NCBI RefSeq assembly: GCF_019455385.1
Contig: NZ_JACOFR010000006.1
Coordinates: forward strand, 235,961 to 299,960
Length of the DNA stretch: 64,000 bases
From: Bradyrhizobium sp. BR 10289
GTDB taxonomy: Bacteria > Pseudomonadota > Alphaproteobacteria > Rhizobiales > Xanthobacteraceae
Direction of reading: 5' to 3'
Part shown: piece by piece, positions 39,420 to 48,993 of the stretch
How positions within the stretch are numbered: the stretch's first letter is position 1
Layout of the letters: each line of letters opens with the position of its first letter
Translations under genes and position numbers: made by a program
The notes under the pieces: generated by a model
What the model was told of the DNA's origin: nothing
Database searches by the model: none
What the model saw: only the letters and a program-made list of their open reading frames with translations

Positions 39420-40303
39420 TGCGGCAGAGCCTGGATCGCGAAGGCGGTCTTGAGCTCGGGTTCGATCTCGATGCCGAGCGGGCCGAACCATTTCGCGTAG
39501 AGCTTCTCGGCCTCGGGCGAGCGGAACGTATCGGCGAAGGCGCGCTTCACGAGCAGGGCGAATTCCAGGTCCCCGCGCTGCATCATGGCCGAATAGGGAT
39601 CGTAAGTGAGCAGGCGCCCGATCACCTTGAGCGTTCCCTTCGGCTGTGCCTTGGTTGCGGCGTAGACCTTGATCTGACCACCATCGGCCGCAAAGCCGTC
39701 CACCCGGCCGCTGGCCACAAGCAGCGCGCCTTCGCCGAGATCCTTGGCATAGACGAGCTCGATGCCGAGCTTCTCGGTATCGTTCAGCATCCGCAGCGAC
39801 TGCTCGTTGCTCGATCCCTGAAGCACGGCAACCCGCTTGCCCTTGAGGTCTTCGACCTCCCTGGCGCCGTTGTCGCTCTTGACCAGGACCTGCGTGCCCG
39901 TGATGTAGAAGATCGGTGAGAATTCCACCTGCTCCTGCCGCGACAGCGTGTTGGTGGTCGTCCCGCATTCCAGGTCGATGGTGCCGTTGGCGACCAGCGC
40001 AATGCGATTGGTGGTGTTGATCGGCACATATTTGACCTCGAGGCTCGGCATCTCGAGCCGGGCCTTCACGGCCTCGACCACCTTCATGCAGAGATCGATG
40101 GAATAGCCTTCGACTTTCTGGTCGCGGTCGATGAACGAGTAGGGAGCGGACGCTTCGCGATGCCCGATGGTGATTGCATTGCGCGCGGCGATCCGTTTCA
40201 GGATCGGACTGTCGCCAGGACCGGCCGCGTGGGCCTGAGCCGCCAGGGCGATCGCGCCCCACAGGCCGGCAATCGAGTAACACCAAAAGCTTCGCCCTTG
40301 CAT
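39416..40303 (-). CDS. gltI: Glutamate/aspartate-type ABC substrate-binding protein (GltI-like)
   Basis: A 295-residue binding protein with a signal peptide ending near AAQAHAAGP. The mature start ILKRIAARNAITIGHREASA followed by PYSFIDRDQKVEGYSIDLC, then VPINTTNRIALVANGTIDLE and CGTTTNTLSRQEQVEFSP, parallels GltI of the Glu/Asp importer. It heads the operon gltI-gltJ-gltK-gltL, divergent from a LysR gene. GGAGACCTCC precedes the ATG. Ligand specificity for acidic amino acids is likely but not proven from sequence. Confidence 0.93.
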   Translation of the reverse strand: MQGRSFWCYSIAGLWGAIALAAQAHAAGPGDSPILKRIAARNAITIGHREASAPYSFIDRDQKVEGYSIDLCMKVVEAVKARLEMPSLEVKYVPINTTNRIALVANGTIDLECGTTTNTLSRQEQVEFSPIFYITGTQVLVKSDNGAREVEDLKGKRVAVLQGSSNEQSLRMLNDTEKLGIELVYAKDLGEGALLVASGRVDGFAADGGQIKVYAATKAQPKGTLKVIGRLLTYDPYSAMMQRGDLEFALLVKRAFADTFRSPEAEKLYAKWFGPLGIEIEPELKTAFAIQALPQ

Positions 40304-40498
40304 GGAGGTCTCCTCAAGAATGATGGCCGCACGTCACCGCTCGCCGCGGCGGCAGCACAGCCGGCGGGCGATCGGGAAGTCCCAAGAGATGTCCCAGATG
40401 AGGTCAACACCCGGCTCGGTCGAAATCGGCAGCGCCGGGATCAAGGGAAGATTAACCGTGGCAAAGCGGCTCGGCCAATGCCGATCGCTCGGCCTGTG

Positions 40499-40513
40499 AT
40501 GCGAAATTCGCAT
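40499..40513. promoter_or_regulatory. Candidate LysR operator palindrome (ATGCGAA-A-TTCGCAT)
   Basis: A perfect 7-bp inverted repeat with a single-base centre in the 286-bp divergent region between gltI and the LysR gene at 40590. It fits T-N11-A (T40500, A40512). It is the best candidate recognition-binding site for that LysR protein. Confidence 0.55.
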
Positions 40514-40538
40514 GATGCGCTGCACGTGTGACGTGTCA

Positions 40539-40550
40539 TGATCATGATCA
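40539..40550. promoter_or_regulatory. Second palindrome (TGATCATGATCA) near the LysR start
   Basis: A perfect 12-bp palindrome made of two TGATCA units, 40 bp before the LysR start and 26 bp from the first palindrome. The pair resembles the recognition and activation half of LysR promoters, but the sequence differs from the first site, so it may serve another factor. Confidence 0.4.
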
Positions 40551-40589
40551 CAACGAGGCGGTCAGCGGCTGCCTCGGCTGGAGGGTGCG

Positions 40590-41594
40590 ATGCTCGATAT
40601 ACGCTGGCTCGAAGACTTCATCGTGGTCGCCGAGACGCGCAACATCACCAAGGCTTCCGAACTGCGCAACGTCACGCAATCCGGCCTCAGCCGCCGCATC
40701 CAGTCGCTGGAGAACTGGGCCGGCGCAGCCCTGATCGACCGTCGCCACGCCCCCCTTGAGCTCACCGAGGCTGGCCACAAGCTGCTCGATGTCGCCAACG
40801 AAGCGCTCGGGCGCCTGAACGGCGTTCGCCGTACCATTCGTGAAGACCAGAATGAACGCTTGCGAAGCATTCGATTCGCCGCCCCCCATATCCTGTCGGT
40901 GACGTTCTTTCCGCGCTGGCTGTTGGCGATCCAGGCGAAGCTCGGCTCCACCCGCCTGTCCGTCACGTCGGACAATCTGCCGGGTTGTGCCAGCCTGTTC
41001 GAGGACGGAGGAGTCGATTTTGTCGTGTGTCTCGTCGATGCGGAAGGAGCGATCCTGCGCGGTGCGGGAAGGCCTCTGAGCATCGAGGGTTGCGCATCGA
41101 TTTCGATCGGCAAGGAGCGGCTCATTCCTCTCTCGGCGCCTGCGGCCGACGGCAAGCCGCTGCACCGGCTCGACCTCAATCCGCGGCTCTCCACATCCTA
41201 TCTTGCGTATAGCCCGGAATGCTCGCTCGGCTGGGCCGTCGAGGATCTCGTCGCGCGCAGGCCGGACCTGGTGCAGCTCCATAGCCTCTACGACAACTCA
41301 CTGGCGGATGGTCTGAGGACGATGGCGCTTGCGGGATTGGGCGTCGCCTGGCTGCCCTTGACGACCACGCACAACGACATCATTCGGGGCAAGCTGGTGC
41401 GAACCGGAGATCCGCGCCTGGCGATCGAGCTCGACGTCAGGCTTTATCGCCCCGCGCAGCGGCTCGGCAAGAAGGCCGAAGAACTCTGGACGCGGTTGAA
41501 TACCGAGGGCCTGGAAGCTCTGCTGTCGCCCGTTGCTCTTCCCGAAATCGCCACGCCGATCCACGCCGAGGATGCGCAGATGCTTCGGCAGTAA
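40590..41594 (+). CDS. LysR-family transcriptional regulator
   Basis: A 334-residue LysR protein beginning MLDIRWLEDFIVVAETRNIT, with the recognition helix in TQSGLSRRIQSLENWAGAAL. The effector domain contains IRFAAPHILSVTFFPRWLLA and a C-terminal extension of about 20 residues (to QMLRQ) that is longer than usual. The ATG follows GGAGGGTGCG. It is divergent from gltI, so it is the likely regulator of the amino-acid uptake operon. Confidence 0.92.
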   Translation: MLDIRWLEDFIVVAETRNITKASELRNVTQSGLSRRIQSLENWAGAALIDRRHAPLELTEAGHKLLDVANEALGRLNGVRRTIREDQNERLRSIRFAAPHILSVTFFPRWLLAIQAKLGSTRLSVTSDNLPGCASLFEDGGVDFVVCLVDAEGAILRGAGRPLSIEGCASISIGKERLIPLSAPAADGKPLHRLDLNPRLSTSYLAYSPECSLGWAVEDLVARRPDLVQLHSLYDNSLADGLRTMALAGLGVAWLPLTTTHNDIIRGKLVRTGDPRLAIELDVRLYRPAQRLGKKAEELWTRLNTEGLEALLSPVALPEIATPIHAEDAQMLRQ

Positions 41595-41856
41595 GGCGGC
41601 AAGGCTAATCCCGCATCTCCATCGAACGATTGGTTAACGTTTTGTTGTCGTCGGCAGGCGACAGCGGCGTTCGCGCGTCGTCCATGGCTCAACGCATGCT
41701 TGTTATCGTGGCAGATTGCACCACCGCGTGCCGCTGATATGAGCGAATATCGGCATGATGCGAAGTTGTCATGGTCGAATTCGTCTTCGGAATTGGACAA
41801 AGCATTTTGCGCCGCAATAATTCGACCATCGCAATCGCAGCAAAGGGGCTGACGCG

Positions 41857-42564
41857 ATGCTCGACCGACGCGGCTTCATCGCATCAGGTGGTGTTCTTGC
41901 GCTCACACGCGGCGAAGCGGCTGCCGCGCCGGCGGCGGAGGCGGCCACGAAGGTCAATCCCGCCGCGACCTCCGATGCCACGGCAGAGCCGCTTTATGTG
42001 CTGACGCCAAGCGAGGCGGAATTCCTGGTGGCTGTCATCGATGCCTTCATTCCGGCCGATGACCTGTCGCCGTCAGGTTCTGAATGCGGCGTCGTCGCCT
42101 TCATCGATCGGCAGCTCGCTGGCGCCTACGGCGCGGGGGCGCGGCTTTATCAGGAGGGGCCATTCCAGCCGAGCAGTGGACAGCCGCAGTTCGGGTCGCA
42201 GTCGCCGCTCGCGCCGCTGGCGTTCATCCGGCTCGGGATTGCCGAACTCGACGCATGGGCGGTGGCGCAGCGCGGCCGCCAGGTCAGCAAGCTTTCCAAG
42301 CCTGCGCTGGAGGCGCTGCTTCTGGAGGTCGAAGGCGGCAAGGTCGCCCTTCCGCGCATCGATGCACGCGCGTTCTTTGCCGCGTTGCTCCAGCTCTCAA
42401 TGGAGGGCTTCTTCTCGGATCCGATCTATGGCGGCAACCGCGGCAAGGCATCGTGGCGGATGATCGGCTATCCGGGGCTGCCCGCGACCTATGCGAAGGC
42501 AATTAGGGATCATCGGGGACGGCGCTATGAGGCCGAACCTAAATCGATTGCAGATTTCCTCTGA
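41857..42564 (+). CDS. Gluconate 2-dehydrogenase subunit 3 family protein
   Basis: A 235-residue protein with a Tat-type leader MLDRRGFIASGGVLALTRGE. LTPSEAEFLVAVIDAFIPAD opens the gluconate_2-dh3 domain, and FFAALLQLSMEGFFSDPIYG followed by GNRGKASWRMIGYPGLPATY closes it; this is the family signature for the small subunit of periplasmic flavocytochrome dehydrogenases. It chaperones or exports the GMC subunit, which lacks its own signal. It is the first of three genes (small, GMC, cytochrome c). The 41595-41856 gap upstream holds only probable promoter sequence. Confidence 0.9.
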   Translation: MLDRRGFIASGGVLALTRGEAAAAPAAEAATKVNPAATSDATAEPLYVLTPSEAEFLVAVIDAFIPADDLSPSGSECGVVAFIDRQLAGAYGAGARLYQEGPFQPSSGQPQFGSQSPLAPLAFIRLGIAELDAWAVAQRGRQVSKLSKPALEALLLEVEGGKVALPRIDARAFFAALLQLSMEGFFSDPIYGGNRGKASWRMIGYPGLPATYAKAIRDHRGRRYEAEPKSIADFL

Positions 42565-42588
42565 TCGATTGGTGAACAGGAGCGCGTC

Positions 42589-44356
42589 ATGGCAAAGGTC
42601 TTGAAGGCGACGGATGCCGTGATTGTCGGCCTCGGATGGACGGGCGCGATCATGGCGCGCGAGCTCACCCGTGCCGGCCTCGACGTGGTGGCCCTGGAGC
42701 GGGGGCCGGATCGTGACCCTGCTGCTGACTTCGCATTGCCGGCGATCCGCGACGAGCTGCGCTACTCGGTTCGCCAGGAATTGATGCAGGACCCGAAGAT
42801 GGAGACGGTCACGCTTCGCCACCGCCTCGACGACGAGGCGAGGCCGGTGCGGCGGTTCGGCGCCTTCCTGTCCGGCGACGGTGTCGGCGGCATGGGCACG
42901 CACTGGAACGGCAATACGTTCCGCTTCCTTCCCTCCGACCACAATCTCAGAACGCATCTCACCGAGCGCTACGGTCATGCGCGCATTCCCGACGACATGA
43001 CGATCCAGGACTGGGGCGTCACCTATGACGAGCTGGAGCCGCATTATGCGCGGTTCGAAGCCGTCTGCGGCGTATCGGGCAAGGCCGGCAATATCGGGGG
43101 CCGGATTCAGGCGGGCGGCAATCCCTTCGAAGGGCCCCGCAGCGGCGAATATCCGAATGCGCCGCTGGTATCGTCGCACGCCAATGAGCTGTTCCGGCGC
43201 GCGGCGACCGAGCTCGGTTTGCATCCGTTTCCGGCACCGGCCTCCAACTCCAGCGCACCCTATCGCAACCCGGAAGGGGCCCAGCTCGGGTCCTGCCAGT
43301 ACTGCGGCCATTGCGATCGCTTCGGATGTGAAGCGAACGCCAAAGCCACGCCACTGAGCACGCTCGCACCTGCGCTGGGCAAGGCGTCCGGCTTTCGCAA
43401 GGTGACCAATGCCTATGCGACACGGGTGCTCTACGATGCGCAGTCGCGACGCGCGACGGGCGTGCGCTACATCGTTGCGCTCGGGCGAGACCTACGACCA
43501 GCCGGCGGAGATCGTCGTTCTCTCGGCCTGGGTGTTCGGCAACACCCGCCTGATGCTGCTGTCGGGGATCGGCCAGCCATACGATCCCCGCGCGGGCACC
43601 GGCGTGGTCGGCAAGAACTATTGCTACCAGATCCAGCCGACGGTGCAGCTGTTCTTCAAGGACGAGGAACTGAACCCGTTCATGGGCGCCGGCGGTCTTG
43701 GCATGGTGGTGGACGACTTCAACGGCGACAATTTCGATCACGCCGATCTCGGCTTCCTCGGCGGCGGTTACATCTCGTTGAACAGCACCAATGGCCGACC
43801 GATTTCGTTCCGCCCAACGCCACCCGGAACGGCCGCATGGGGCGCGGCCTGGAAGCGGGAAACCGCGAAATGGTACCGCAAGACCGCGATGGTGCTGTGC
43901 GAGGGCATGAACTACGCATCGCGCACTAACTCGATCGATCTCGATCCGACCTATCGCGACATGTTCGGTCAGCCGCTGCTGCGGATGACGTTCAATTTCA
44001 CGCAGAACGATCGCGCGATGGCCGATTATCTGCTCGGCAAGGCTGCGGACATCGGTCGCGCAATGAATGCGACCATCGTCGCGCCGCAGCCGCGCAAGGG
44101 CGATTTCAACGTCGTCTCCTACCAATCCAGCCACAACACCGGCGGCACGATCATGGGGCGCACGCCCGTGGACAGCGTGGTGAACCGCTATCTGCAGAGC
44201 TGGGACGCGCACAATCTGTTCGTGCTGGGATCATCGGTCTTTCCGCAGAACGCCGGCTACAATCCGACTGCAGCCGCGGCGGCGACGGCCTATTGGTGCG
44301 CGGACGCGCTGGTCAAGACCTATCTGAAATCACCTTCGCCAATGGTGCAACTGTGA
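42589..44356 (+). pseudogene. GMC-family dehydrogenase large subunit (gluconate 2-dehydrogenase-like), frameshifted
   Basis: The ATG at 42589 starts MAKVLKATDAVIVGLGWTGA, the FAD motif, and the frame is good through GVGGMGTHWNGNTFRF and LGSCQYCGHCDRFGCEANAK to VRYIVA. At about 43480 it slips. The next frame carries on as SGETYDQPAEIVVLSAWVFG, then NTRLMLLSGIG and finally SSVFPQNAGYNPTAAAAATA with the catalytic His/Asn region, ending at 44356. Deleting the C at 43480 would give one 588-residue protein of normal length. So this is a single-base insertion in an otherwise full gene, either real or a sequencing error. The flanking subunit genes are intact. Confidence 0.85.
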
Positions 44357-44733
44357 CGACACTCTCGATGCGCGGACTGAGTCTTACCGCGCTGCTGTTC
44401 GCAGCGACGGCCAACGCGCCGATCGCCGTGGCCGATATCGTCGCCGGCAAAGCGCTGTTCGAACAATGCGCAGCCTGCCATGGCGCGACCGGCGACGGCA
44501 CCGAACAAGGTCCGTCCCTTCATGGCATTGTTGGTCGCAAGGCCGGCCAAGTGCAGAATTTCCGCTACTCACGCGCGATGCAGCGTAGCGGGATCGTGTG
44601 GAGCGAAGAGACGCTGGCGCGATACCTGTCGGATCCGCAGGATGTCGTTCCCGGCAATCGCATGCCTTTCGGGGGGCTCGCCACGCCCGAGGAGAGCAAG
44701 GACGTCGTGAGCTACCTGGAAAGCCTGAAGTAA
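44353..44733 (+). CDS. Class I cytochrome c (electron acceptor of the GMC complex)
   Basis: A 126-residue c-type cytochrome. The GTG at 44353 overlaps the GMC stop (GTGA); an ATG at 44368 is an alternative. The signal peptide ends near NAPIAVAD. The heme motif is C39-A-A-C42-H43-G, and the axial Met is in NRMPFGGLATPEE. YLSDPQDVVPGNRMPF is typical of the cytochrome c550/c2 group (SoxA-like mono-heme). It should pass electrons from the GMC subunit to the respiratory chain. Many gluconate-dehydrogenase complexes have a tri-heme subunit instead, so this mono-heme form is smaller. Confidence 0.9.
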   Translation: MTTLSMRGLSLTALLFAATANAPIAVADIVAGKALFEQCAACHGATGDGTEQGPSLHGIVGRKAGQVQNFRYSRAMQRSGIVWSEETLARYLSDPQDVVPGNRMPFGGLATPEESKDVVSYLESLK

Positions 44734-44857
44734 CGCACCTCCAAGACGGATCAAGCACCTGGCCGGCGCATATCCCTGCGCCGGACGCGCCACCCCTTTG
44801 CCGGAAGCCGGACCAAGCAACGACCAGAATCCCTTTCCAACAAGCAAGAGGACGAGA

Positions 44858-46072
44858 ATGCCGAAGACCTTGATACTTGGATGCTGCTCGACCGGTGCGA
44901 AATATACACCTCTGAATCATCATCCGTCCGGTGACGCCGTGCTCGACCGCATCTGCACCGGCGTCGACATCGCCATCACCGAGGAGGAGATCGCGCACGA
45001 GGTGGAGGCGCTGACCAGTCTCGGTTGCCGCTATTATCACTATCATGGCCGCAATCCGCTGACCCGCGAGCAGACCACGGACAACGACGTCTATCGCAGG
45101 GTCAGCCTGCTGGTACAGCGCCTGTCGCCCGACATGGTGATCAGCTTCGGCGCCAGTCGGAACGGCCGGGAGGTGATCCAGCGGATCAGTGCGCATGGCG
45201 AGTGGGAGCGGGTCAGCCATGCGAGTCTGTCGCTGAGCGCGGGGGGCGCACATTTCATCACGATGCAGGCCGCCATCGAGCTTCAGATCGTCTGTGACCT
45301 CGAAGATCGCATCGGTCCGTTGACCCGTGAGCTCGTCGACAGCGATCTTTTCCTGCGCGAGGTCGAGCGCTATCAGCCCTCCACCCGTCAAGAGGAGGTC
45401 AAGATGAACACCAACTCCACGGCGAACGGCAACAATTACGGTCGATCGTCGCCCGCGGTCCAGCTGACCGCCTACGGACAAGCGGTCGCGGCACGCCGGC
45501 GGCTGCATCTGCTCGACGAGATCGAATGGGTCCAGACCATGCGCAGCTACGCGATGTCGCGGATGGCGATCGCGCGACACGACATCAGGCTGGCCGGAGC
45601 CGACCAGCTCAACGTCACCCTGCTCTTCGGTTTCTCGCCGAAGCTGCCGTTCCCGGAAACCTACGATGAATTCCGTTCCGTCGTCTCCATGGCCAAATCG
45701 CTCGAGCGCGATACCCCGGAGGGGGCGCGCAAGCGCAAGGTATCGATCACGGTGGGAGCTGCAATCCTGCCGCATCACGCCGCGCGCGAGGTTCGGGTGA
45801 TGGATGTGGGGCCGTTGGCGGGCCATCCGCTCGACGCCGTACGCAGGGTGATCGGCTATGCCGCGCAGGACGACAGCGAAGTGGATGTGGTGCGTGTCGG
45901 CATGGAAGATACGCCGTTCCTGCTCGACGGCGACGGCAAGATCAGGCCAACCACCAATGTCGAGCTGTGCACGGTGGCGGCCGACATGCTGGATCGTCAC
46001 GGCGTCACGGTGCAGACCGATCCCTCCGATATCACCGAGCGGCGGGCACCGTTGCTGCGAGCAGCCGCATGA
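44858..46072 (+). CDS. BKACE-family protein (beta-keto acid cleavage enzyme, DUF849)
   Basis: A 404-residue TIM-barrel protein. The ATG at 44858 (GAGGACGAGA upstream) gives MPKTLILGCCSTGAKYTPLN; an upstream ATG at 44798 is not supported. ITEEEIAHEVEALTSLGCRY followed by YHYHGRNP holds the Zn-binding H-x-H pair. LNVTLLFGFSPKLPFP and VRVGMEDTPFLL are the C-terminal family blocks. BKACE enzymes condense a beta-keto acid with acetyl-CoA to give acetoacetate and a CoA ester. It is longer than the usual 300 residues, with an insertion around residues 165-215 (KMNTNSTANGNNYG region), so its substrate may differ from known members. Confidence 0.82.
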   Translation: MPKTLILGCCSTGAKYTPLNHHPSGDAVLDRICTGVDIAITEEEIAHEVEALTSLGCRYYHYHGRNPLTREQTTDNDVYRRVSLLVQRLSPDMVISFGASRNGREVIQRISAHGEWERVSHASLSLSAGGAHFITMQAAIELQIVCDLEDRIGPLTRELVDSDLFLREVERYQPSTRQEEVKMNTNSTANGNNYGRSSPAVQLTAYGQAVAARRRLHLLDEIEWVQTMRSYAMSRMAIARHDIRLAGADQLNVTLLFGFSPKLPFPETYDEFRSVVSMAKSLERDTPEGARKRKVSITVGAAILPHHAAREVRVMDVGPLAGHPLDAVRRVIGYAAQDDSEVDVVRVGMEDTPFLLDGDGKIRPTTNVELCTVAADMLDRHGVTVQTDPSDITERRAPLLRAAA

Positions 46073-46130
46073 TCAGCATTGCGCCGGGCCGGGCCGGCGC
46101 AATTCCGACAATGCAAATCCGCTGAGAATC

Positions 46131-47045
46131 ATGATGACCTTGACCCTCCTCGTGCCGATCTTCGCGCTGCTCGCTCTGGGCTTTGCCGCCGCCCGGAGCG
46201 GGCTGATCACGGCCGAGGCCAATGGCGGGCTTCTCAAGCTGGTTGCCTGCTTCGCAATTCCGGCGCTTCTCTTTCGATCACTTGCGGAAGGCGCGCAGGC
46301 GGCCGGCGACGGCGAGATCGCGTTGATCTACCTGCTCGGCTGTGCGGCACTGCTCGTCGTCGCCTTCATTTACGGGCGTCTCGCGCTCGGTTTGAGTCTG
46401 GCCGAATGCGTCGTGTTCGGGATGGGCGTGATCTATTCGAACTCCTCGCTGATCGGCGTTCCGATTGCCCAGGCCTTGCTTGGGAATCAGGGCGTCGCGC
46501 TGCTGAGCCAGATCATCGCCATTCACACGCTCGTCTTGATTCCGCTCGCGACGCTGTTGCTGGCATTCGGCAACAGCGCAAGGGGAGGCTCGAACGCGCT
46601 GATCTCCGCGATCAGCAACCCGATGACCGTTGCTCTGGCCGCCGGCCTCGTCTGGCGCCGAACCGGGCTCGCTGTTCCGGAGCCGATCGATCACGTCATC
46701 GGCATGCTGGCGGCCGCAGCGCCGGCATTGTCGTTGATCGCACTGGGTGCGACCGTGGCGCGCGTGCCGCTGCCGACCAATTTCGCGGCGCCGGTCGCCT
46801 CCGTCGTGCTCAAGCTCGTCATTCACCCGCTGCTGATCTGGTCCATTGCGCAGGCGATGGGTTTGCCCCGGGAGCAGATCCTGATCGCAACGATGACCGC
46901 GGCGCTGCCACCCGGCATCAACGTCTATGTCATGGCGTCGCATTTTGGCCGCCACGCCGAGGACGCCGCGCGCTCGTTCGCGCTGGCGACGACGCTATCG
47001 GCCGTCAGCATTTCCATTGTCGTCCAGGCGATCGCCTGGCGCTGA
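46131..47045 (+). CDS. AEC-family (auxin efflux carrier) transporter
   Basis: A 304-residue membrane protein with about ten helices. The start has two adjacent ATG codons at 46131 and 46134. Features are ITAEANGGLLKLVACFAIPA, MGVIYSNSSLIGVPIAQALL (the P-type turn of the fold) and the C-terminal ATMTAALPPGINVYVMASHF. AEC proteins in bacteria carry malonate, malate or amino acids. It lies between the BKACE and dehydrogenase genes and probably handles the same acid. Confidence 0.9.
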   Translation: MMTLTLLVPIFALLALGFAAARSGLITAEANGGLLKLVACFAIPALLFRSLAEGAQAAGDGEIALIYLLGCAALLVVAFIYGRLALGLSLAECVVFGMGVIYSNSSLIGVPIAQALLGNQGVALLSQIIAIHTLVLIPLATLLLAFGNSARGGSNALISAISNPMTVALAAGLVWRRTGLAVPEPIDHVIGMLAAAAPALSLIALGATVARVPLPTNFAAPVASVVLKLVIHPLLIWSIAQAMGLPREQILIATMTAALPPGINVYVMASHFGRHAEDAARSFALATTLSAVSISIVVQAIAWR

Positions 47046-47070
47046 GTCCAGTCACGAAGGGAGAGCACGC

Positions 47071-47913
47071 ATGACACCGACAATTGCGATCATCGCACCT
47101 GGTGCAATGGGAAGCGCCATCGCGGCACGCCTGAACCGGCAGGGCGTGAAGGTCCTCACGTCCCTCGAGGGCCGCGGCTCCAAGAGCAGGGCACGGGCGG
47201 AAGCGGCGGGCATGCAGCATGCCGAGGATCAGCGCCTGGTGGACGAAGCCGGCGTGATCTTCTCGATCGTGCCGCCGAGCGAGGCGAACGCGCTTGCCGA
47301 GCGCTTCGCCGTGAGACTTGGGCGCGCCGCCCATGCGCCGCTTTTCGTCGATTGCAACGCCGTCGGCGTCTCGACGATGACAGGCATCGACCGTCTGTTC
47401 CGGCGCGCCGGCGCGCGCCTCGTTGACGGCGCAATCATCGGCTTTCCGCCGAAAGGCGATGATCAGGGACCCGCCTTCTATTTTTCGGGCAATGCGGCGC
47501 CGGAACTCAAGGAATTGGCCAAGTATGGTCTCGACGTCCACATCGTCGACGGTCCCATTGGTGCAGCCTCGGCATTGAAGCTGTCCTATGCGGGCATTAC
47601 CAAGGGCTTGGTGGCGATCGCGACCGCGATGGTGTTGGCTGCCGAACGTGCGGGAGCAGGCTCTGCGCTGAAGGCTGAACTGGCGGCGAGCCAGCCGCAA
47701 CTGTTGGCCCGCTTCGCCAAGACGCTGCCGGACATGTACCCGAAAGCCTATCGCTGGGTCGAGGAGATGCACGCGATCTCGGAGTTCATCGGCGGGGAGT
47801 TCCCGGAGGCGCTGATCTACAAGGGGGCGGCCGGTCTCTATGAGCGGATTGCTGCCGACCTCTCGGGGGAGGGTGAGGCGTGCAGGCGCATCGATGCTTT
47901 CCTGGCGTCGTAG
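47071..47913 (+). CDS. NAD(P)-dependent oxidoreductase, 3-hydroxyisobutyrate-dehydrogenase-like (DUF1932)
   Basis: A 280-residue beta-hydroxyacid-dehydrogenase-like protein with GGGAGAGCACGC before the ATG. The Rossmann start is TIAIIAPGAMGSAIAARLNR and the substrate loop is GARLVDGAIIGFPP. ASALKLSYAGITKGL holds the catalytic Lys. The C-terminal DUF1932 helices follow. The usual GxGxxG has become APGAMG, which is accepted in this subfamily. It likely oxidises a hydroxy acid made or used by the BKACE step. Confidence 0.85.
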   Translation: MTPTIAIIAPGAMGSAIAARLNRQGVKVLTSLEGRGSKSRARAEAAGMQHAEDQRLVDEAGVIFSIVPPSEANALAERFAVRLGRAAHAPLFVDCNAVGVSTMTGIDRLFRRAGARLVDGAIIGFPPKGDDQGPAFYFSGNAAPELKELAKYGLDVHIVDGPIGAASALKLSYAGITKGLVAIATAMVLAAERAGAGSALKAELAASQPQLLARFAKTLPDMYPKAYRWVEEMHAISEFIGGEFPEALIYKGAAGLYERIAADLSGEGEACRRIDAFLAS

Positions 47914-48049
47914 CGGGGCCAATGGCTGCGGAGATGGAGCGCGATCGCCGTGAATGCTCGCGGACGCGTGCTCCCGACGTCAAAGGACCTGAGAGGTCGG
48001 GAGAGTTGGATGGTTCTCTCCGGACCTCAACTGAGGACAACGGCGGTGT

Positions 48050-48658
48050 TCAGCTCTTCGAACCGGAGCCCTTCAGCGCATTCCAGGCCGCCTGATTGGC
48101 TTGATCGAACGATTTGCGGGCTTCCGCGAGCGCTGCGCTGAGGACGGACCATGACTCGCTGCCGGCTTGCTTCAGAGTCTGCAGGCGTGCTTCCGCCTCT
48201 GATGCATCGGATTTCATCTGCTTGAGCGCGGCTTCGAAATCCCCGGCATGTGCTGCGGCAACCTTGCCCGCCGCCTCACGGAACTTGTCGGCCGCCTCGC
48301 GCCAGGCTTTGGCTTGTGCGGCGGCGATGTCCTTGAAGGTCGTTTGCTGCTGCTCGATCTGCTTACCGGCGCTTTCGAAGTAAGTCTTCATTTGCGCCTC
48401 GAACCCGTTCCATTGCTTCTCGAGTTCTGTCCTGCTGTGTGCCCAGGCCGCTTCGCCGGCCTCGGCCTGCGTCTTGAACTGCGCCCGGAATTCATCCCGG
48501 CGCTTCGTCAGTTCGGTGATGATCTGCTGAGCCTTGACCTGGGACTCGGCCTTGGCTTCGCCGGCCTTGACCCCGAACGAAGCAAGGGCGGCATCCATTT
48601 CGTCGATGCGTTCCTTGGCCCAATTCAGGTAAAAATGGACGCTGCTCTGCTCTGACAT
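48050..48658 (-). CDS. Coiled-coil protein of unknown function (phasin/apolipoprotein-like composition)
   Basis: A 202-residue, almost wholly helical protein, Ala/Glu/Lys/Gln-rich with heptad patterning (KAESQVKAQQIITELTKRRD, GKQIEQQQTTFKDIAAAQAK). No signal peptide or enzyme motif. The composition recalls phasins or amphipathic granule-binding proteins, but no signature was found. It is a lone leftward gene with GGGAGACCGTC before the ATG at 48658. The 48659-48993 region behind it holds no gene. Confidence 0.6.
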   Translation of the reverse strand: MSEQSSVHFYLNWAKERIDEMDAALASFGVKAGEAKAESQVKAQQIITELTKRRDEFRAQFKTQAEAGEAAWAHSRTELEKQWNGFEAQMKTYFESAGKQIEQQQTTFKDIAAAQAKAWREAADKFREAAGKVAAAHAGDFEAALKQMKSDASEAEARLQTLKQAGSESWSVLSAALAEARKSFDQANQAAWNALKGSGSKS

Positions 48659-48993
48659 GACGGTCTCCCTTGGCTGCTCGGATTGGATGATCTGCGAGAG
48701 CCGCCTTGCTCGCGTTGACTTGGCTCAACTTGCCGTCGTCTTCTGGTGCCGCGTCCTTCAGGCCGCGAGATAGGCAAACAGCCTTGCCCCTTCAGCCCCG
48801 GTTCGTGGTCGAGCCAGCGCTGGTCCTTCCTCGAACATGCGAACAGGATCGCCGCTTCGCATCGGATGCGACGCGCAATTGAAGCCAAAAGACCAGAGCT
48901 TTGCCATTTGCTCGAAGAGCGACGCGTCTCTCCCTCTCTCTGTTCGTTCCGCAGGACTTGCTTGACTCGCCGTCTCGCGAAATTCATAGTCAC

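Noticed and set aside
39420..40286. Upstream extension of the gltJ frame across gltI
   Set aside because: It is the out-of-frame shadow of the binding-protein gene; the ATGA overlap at 39416-39419 fixes the true start.
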